From Arcobacter sp. (lineage in GTDB: Bacteria > Campylobacterota > Campylobacteria > Campylobacterales > Arcobacteraceae), in the NCBI GenBank assembly GCA_020048055.1, contig JAIFNA010000015.1, positions 1 through 64,000 of the forward strand: a stretch of DNA of 64,000 nt, written 5' to 3'. Made by a program: the position numbers and the translations under genes. The notes below the pieces were generated by a model. The model did no database searches. It saw only the letters and a program-made list of their open reading frames with translations, and had not been told where the DNA came from. Numbering within the stretch: position 1 is the first letter of the stretch; every line of letters begins with the position of its first letter. Positions 63,307 through 64,000 of the stretch are shown in pieces.

Positions 63307-63819
63307 CTACATTTTCCCTTTACAGCCATCACAAATCAAAGTTCTATCACTTTTTTGTCCACATTTGCAAACATACCCTTTGTGTTTTGCAGGATTTCCA
63401 TACCAAAGTTCTTGGTTTCCAATAGTTTTGGTAACAACACTTCCAGCGCCAACCATAGCATACTCCCCAATCTCAACCCCACCAACAATAGTACAATTGG
63501 CACCGATTGAAGCCCCTTTTTTTATTGTTGTTTGCGAAAATTCTTTTTGAATCTGTTTGCTTCTTGGTAAAAAATCATTTGTAAAAGTTACATTTGGTCC
63601 AACAAATACATCATCTTCCAAAATTATCCCATCCCAAATTTGTACACCGCTTTTAATTGTAACGCTATCACCAATAATCACATCGTTTTCTACTAAAACT
63701 CCAGCATTTATAATGCAGTTACTTCCTATTTTTGCATCTTTTAAAACTACGCAAAACTGCCCGATTTGTGTATTTTCACCTACAAAAGGTGATTGCACAT
63801 CTGCTAAACTATGAATCAT
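63307..63819 (-). CDS. Hexapeptide-repeat sugar N-acetyltransferase
   Basis: A 170-residue left-handed beta-helix enzyme: repeated units [18 protein letters not shown] and [20 protein letters not shown]-like stretches. NDFLPRSK is the motif of WlbB/FdtC/PglD-type acetyltransferases acting on 3-amino or 4-amino sugars. A C-terminal Cys-rich tail (CKCGQK, CDGCKGK) looks like a small zinc ribbon. The cognate aminotransferase would lie outside the window. Confidence 0.88.
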   Translation of the reverse strand: MIHSLADVQSPFVGENTQIGQFCVVLKDAKIGSNCIINAGVLVENDVIIGDSVTIKSGVQIWDGIILEDDVFVGPNVTFTNDFLPRSKQIQKEFSQTTIKKGASIGANCTIVGGVEIGEYAMVGAGSVVTKTIGNQELWYGNPAKHKGYVCKCGQKSDRTLICDGCKGKM

Positions 63820-63858
63820 CTCATCTCCCTTAATCTTTATTGGAATTTTTAAAAAAAA

Positions 63859-64000
63859 CTAACAATCAGTTTGCTTATAGCCAAAAGGATTTTCCTTTTG
63901 CCATCTCCAACTATCAACACACATATCTTCTAAAGTTTTTTTGGCTTCCCAACCTAAAATCTCTTTTGCAAAAGATGGTTTAGCATAACATTTTGCTATA
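63859..64000 (-). CDS. UDP-glucose 4-epimerase paralog, C-terminal part only
   Basis: Minus strand, ending at 63859: [20 protein letters not shown] ... [20 protein letters not shown]. It parallels the C-terminus of the galE at 40399 (ILGWEAKYTIEQMCKDSWRW, NPNGY). The rest lies beyond the right edge. Confidence 0.85.
   Translation of the reverse strand, partial: IAKCYAKPSFAKEILGWEAKKTLEDMCVDSWRWQKENPFGYKQTDC

Overview
The window is a low-GC chromosomal segment of a Campylobacterota (epsilonproteobacterial) organism, probably a free-living Sulfurimonas/Sulfurovum/Arcobacter-like genus. Evidence: an AtpE with a signal-peptide-like N-terminus, epsilon-type sensor kinases with an AHQWRQPL H-box, a CheB-CheR-PAS-kinase fusion, carboxynorspermidine synthase, dense gene packing with 1-10 nt overlaps, and a one-piece tmRNA with tag ANNTNYAPAYAHAA. 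No species call is possible from sequence alone.

Layout. 0-15.7 kb is mostly housekeeping: a chemoreceptor cut by the edge, atpE, uvrB, moeA, cmoB, a decayed EAL gene, dCMP deaminase, a methyltransferase with no canonical start codon, a SurA-like chaperone, a FIST/histidine-kinase pair, a uracil-DNA-glycosylase-like gene, a periplasmic-binding-like protein, a flavoprotein, an HlyD-like adaptor and an MFS transporter. 15.7-18.5 kb is a small accessory island: a structured leader RNA candidate, a small gene, then a promoter containing a G9 tract that drives a Sec-secreted peptide with a bacteriocin-like processing motif, two tiny membrane proteins, an outer-membrane beta-barrel and a periplasmic C39 peptidase. 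18.5-25.9 kb holds serB, two sensory-kinase genes, an AraC regulator and an exported beta-carbonic anhydrase. 25.9-35.2 kb runs on the minus strand: exbD/exbB/tonB, then nitrogen genes (amtB, glnK with the same structured leader, a PAS-like protein, a degenerate NtrC/Fis protein, a NapA-like protein without its Mo-ligand cysteine, mobA, ureG, ureF). The urease structural genes are absent and a decayed insertion sequence abuts ureF. 36-40.4 kb has two tRNAs, ilvD, carboxynorspermidine synthase, ssrA and a very small membrane ORF.

40.4-64 kb is a surface-polysaccharide (O-antigen/capsule-like) locus with galE paralogs at both ends. It holds two frameshifted initiating sugar-phosphate transferases, glycosyltransferases, Wzy, Wzx, wecB and a CDP-3,6-dideoxyhexose pathway (rfbF, rfbG, rfbH, an epimerase/reductase) next to a split transketolase, which suggests a branched-chain deoxysugar. 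Selfish or defence-like genes sit between the sugar genes: MNT-HEPN, an AlbA/HATPase remnant, DUF4160-DUF2442, an AAA ATPase with a nuclease-like partner, Uma2, and a DUF1016 nuclease flanked by a 120-bp duplication of the epimerase gene's 5' end.

The two strongest candidates for undescribed biology are (1) a roughly 140-nt leader shared by glnK and the gene at 15870, with covarying stems and two mutually exclusive hairpins, one of which would sequester the ribosome binding site; and (2) the peptide/beta-barrel/C39-peptidase operon under a probably phase-variable promoter.
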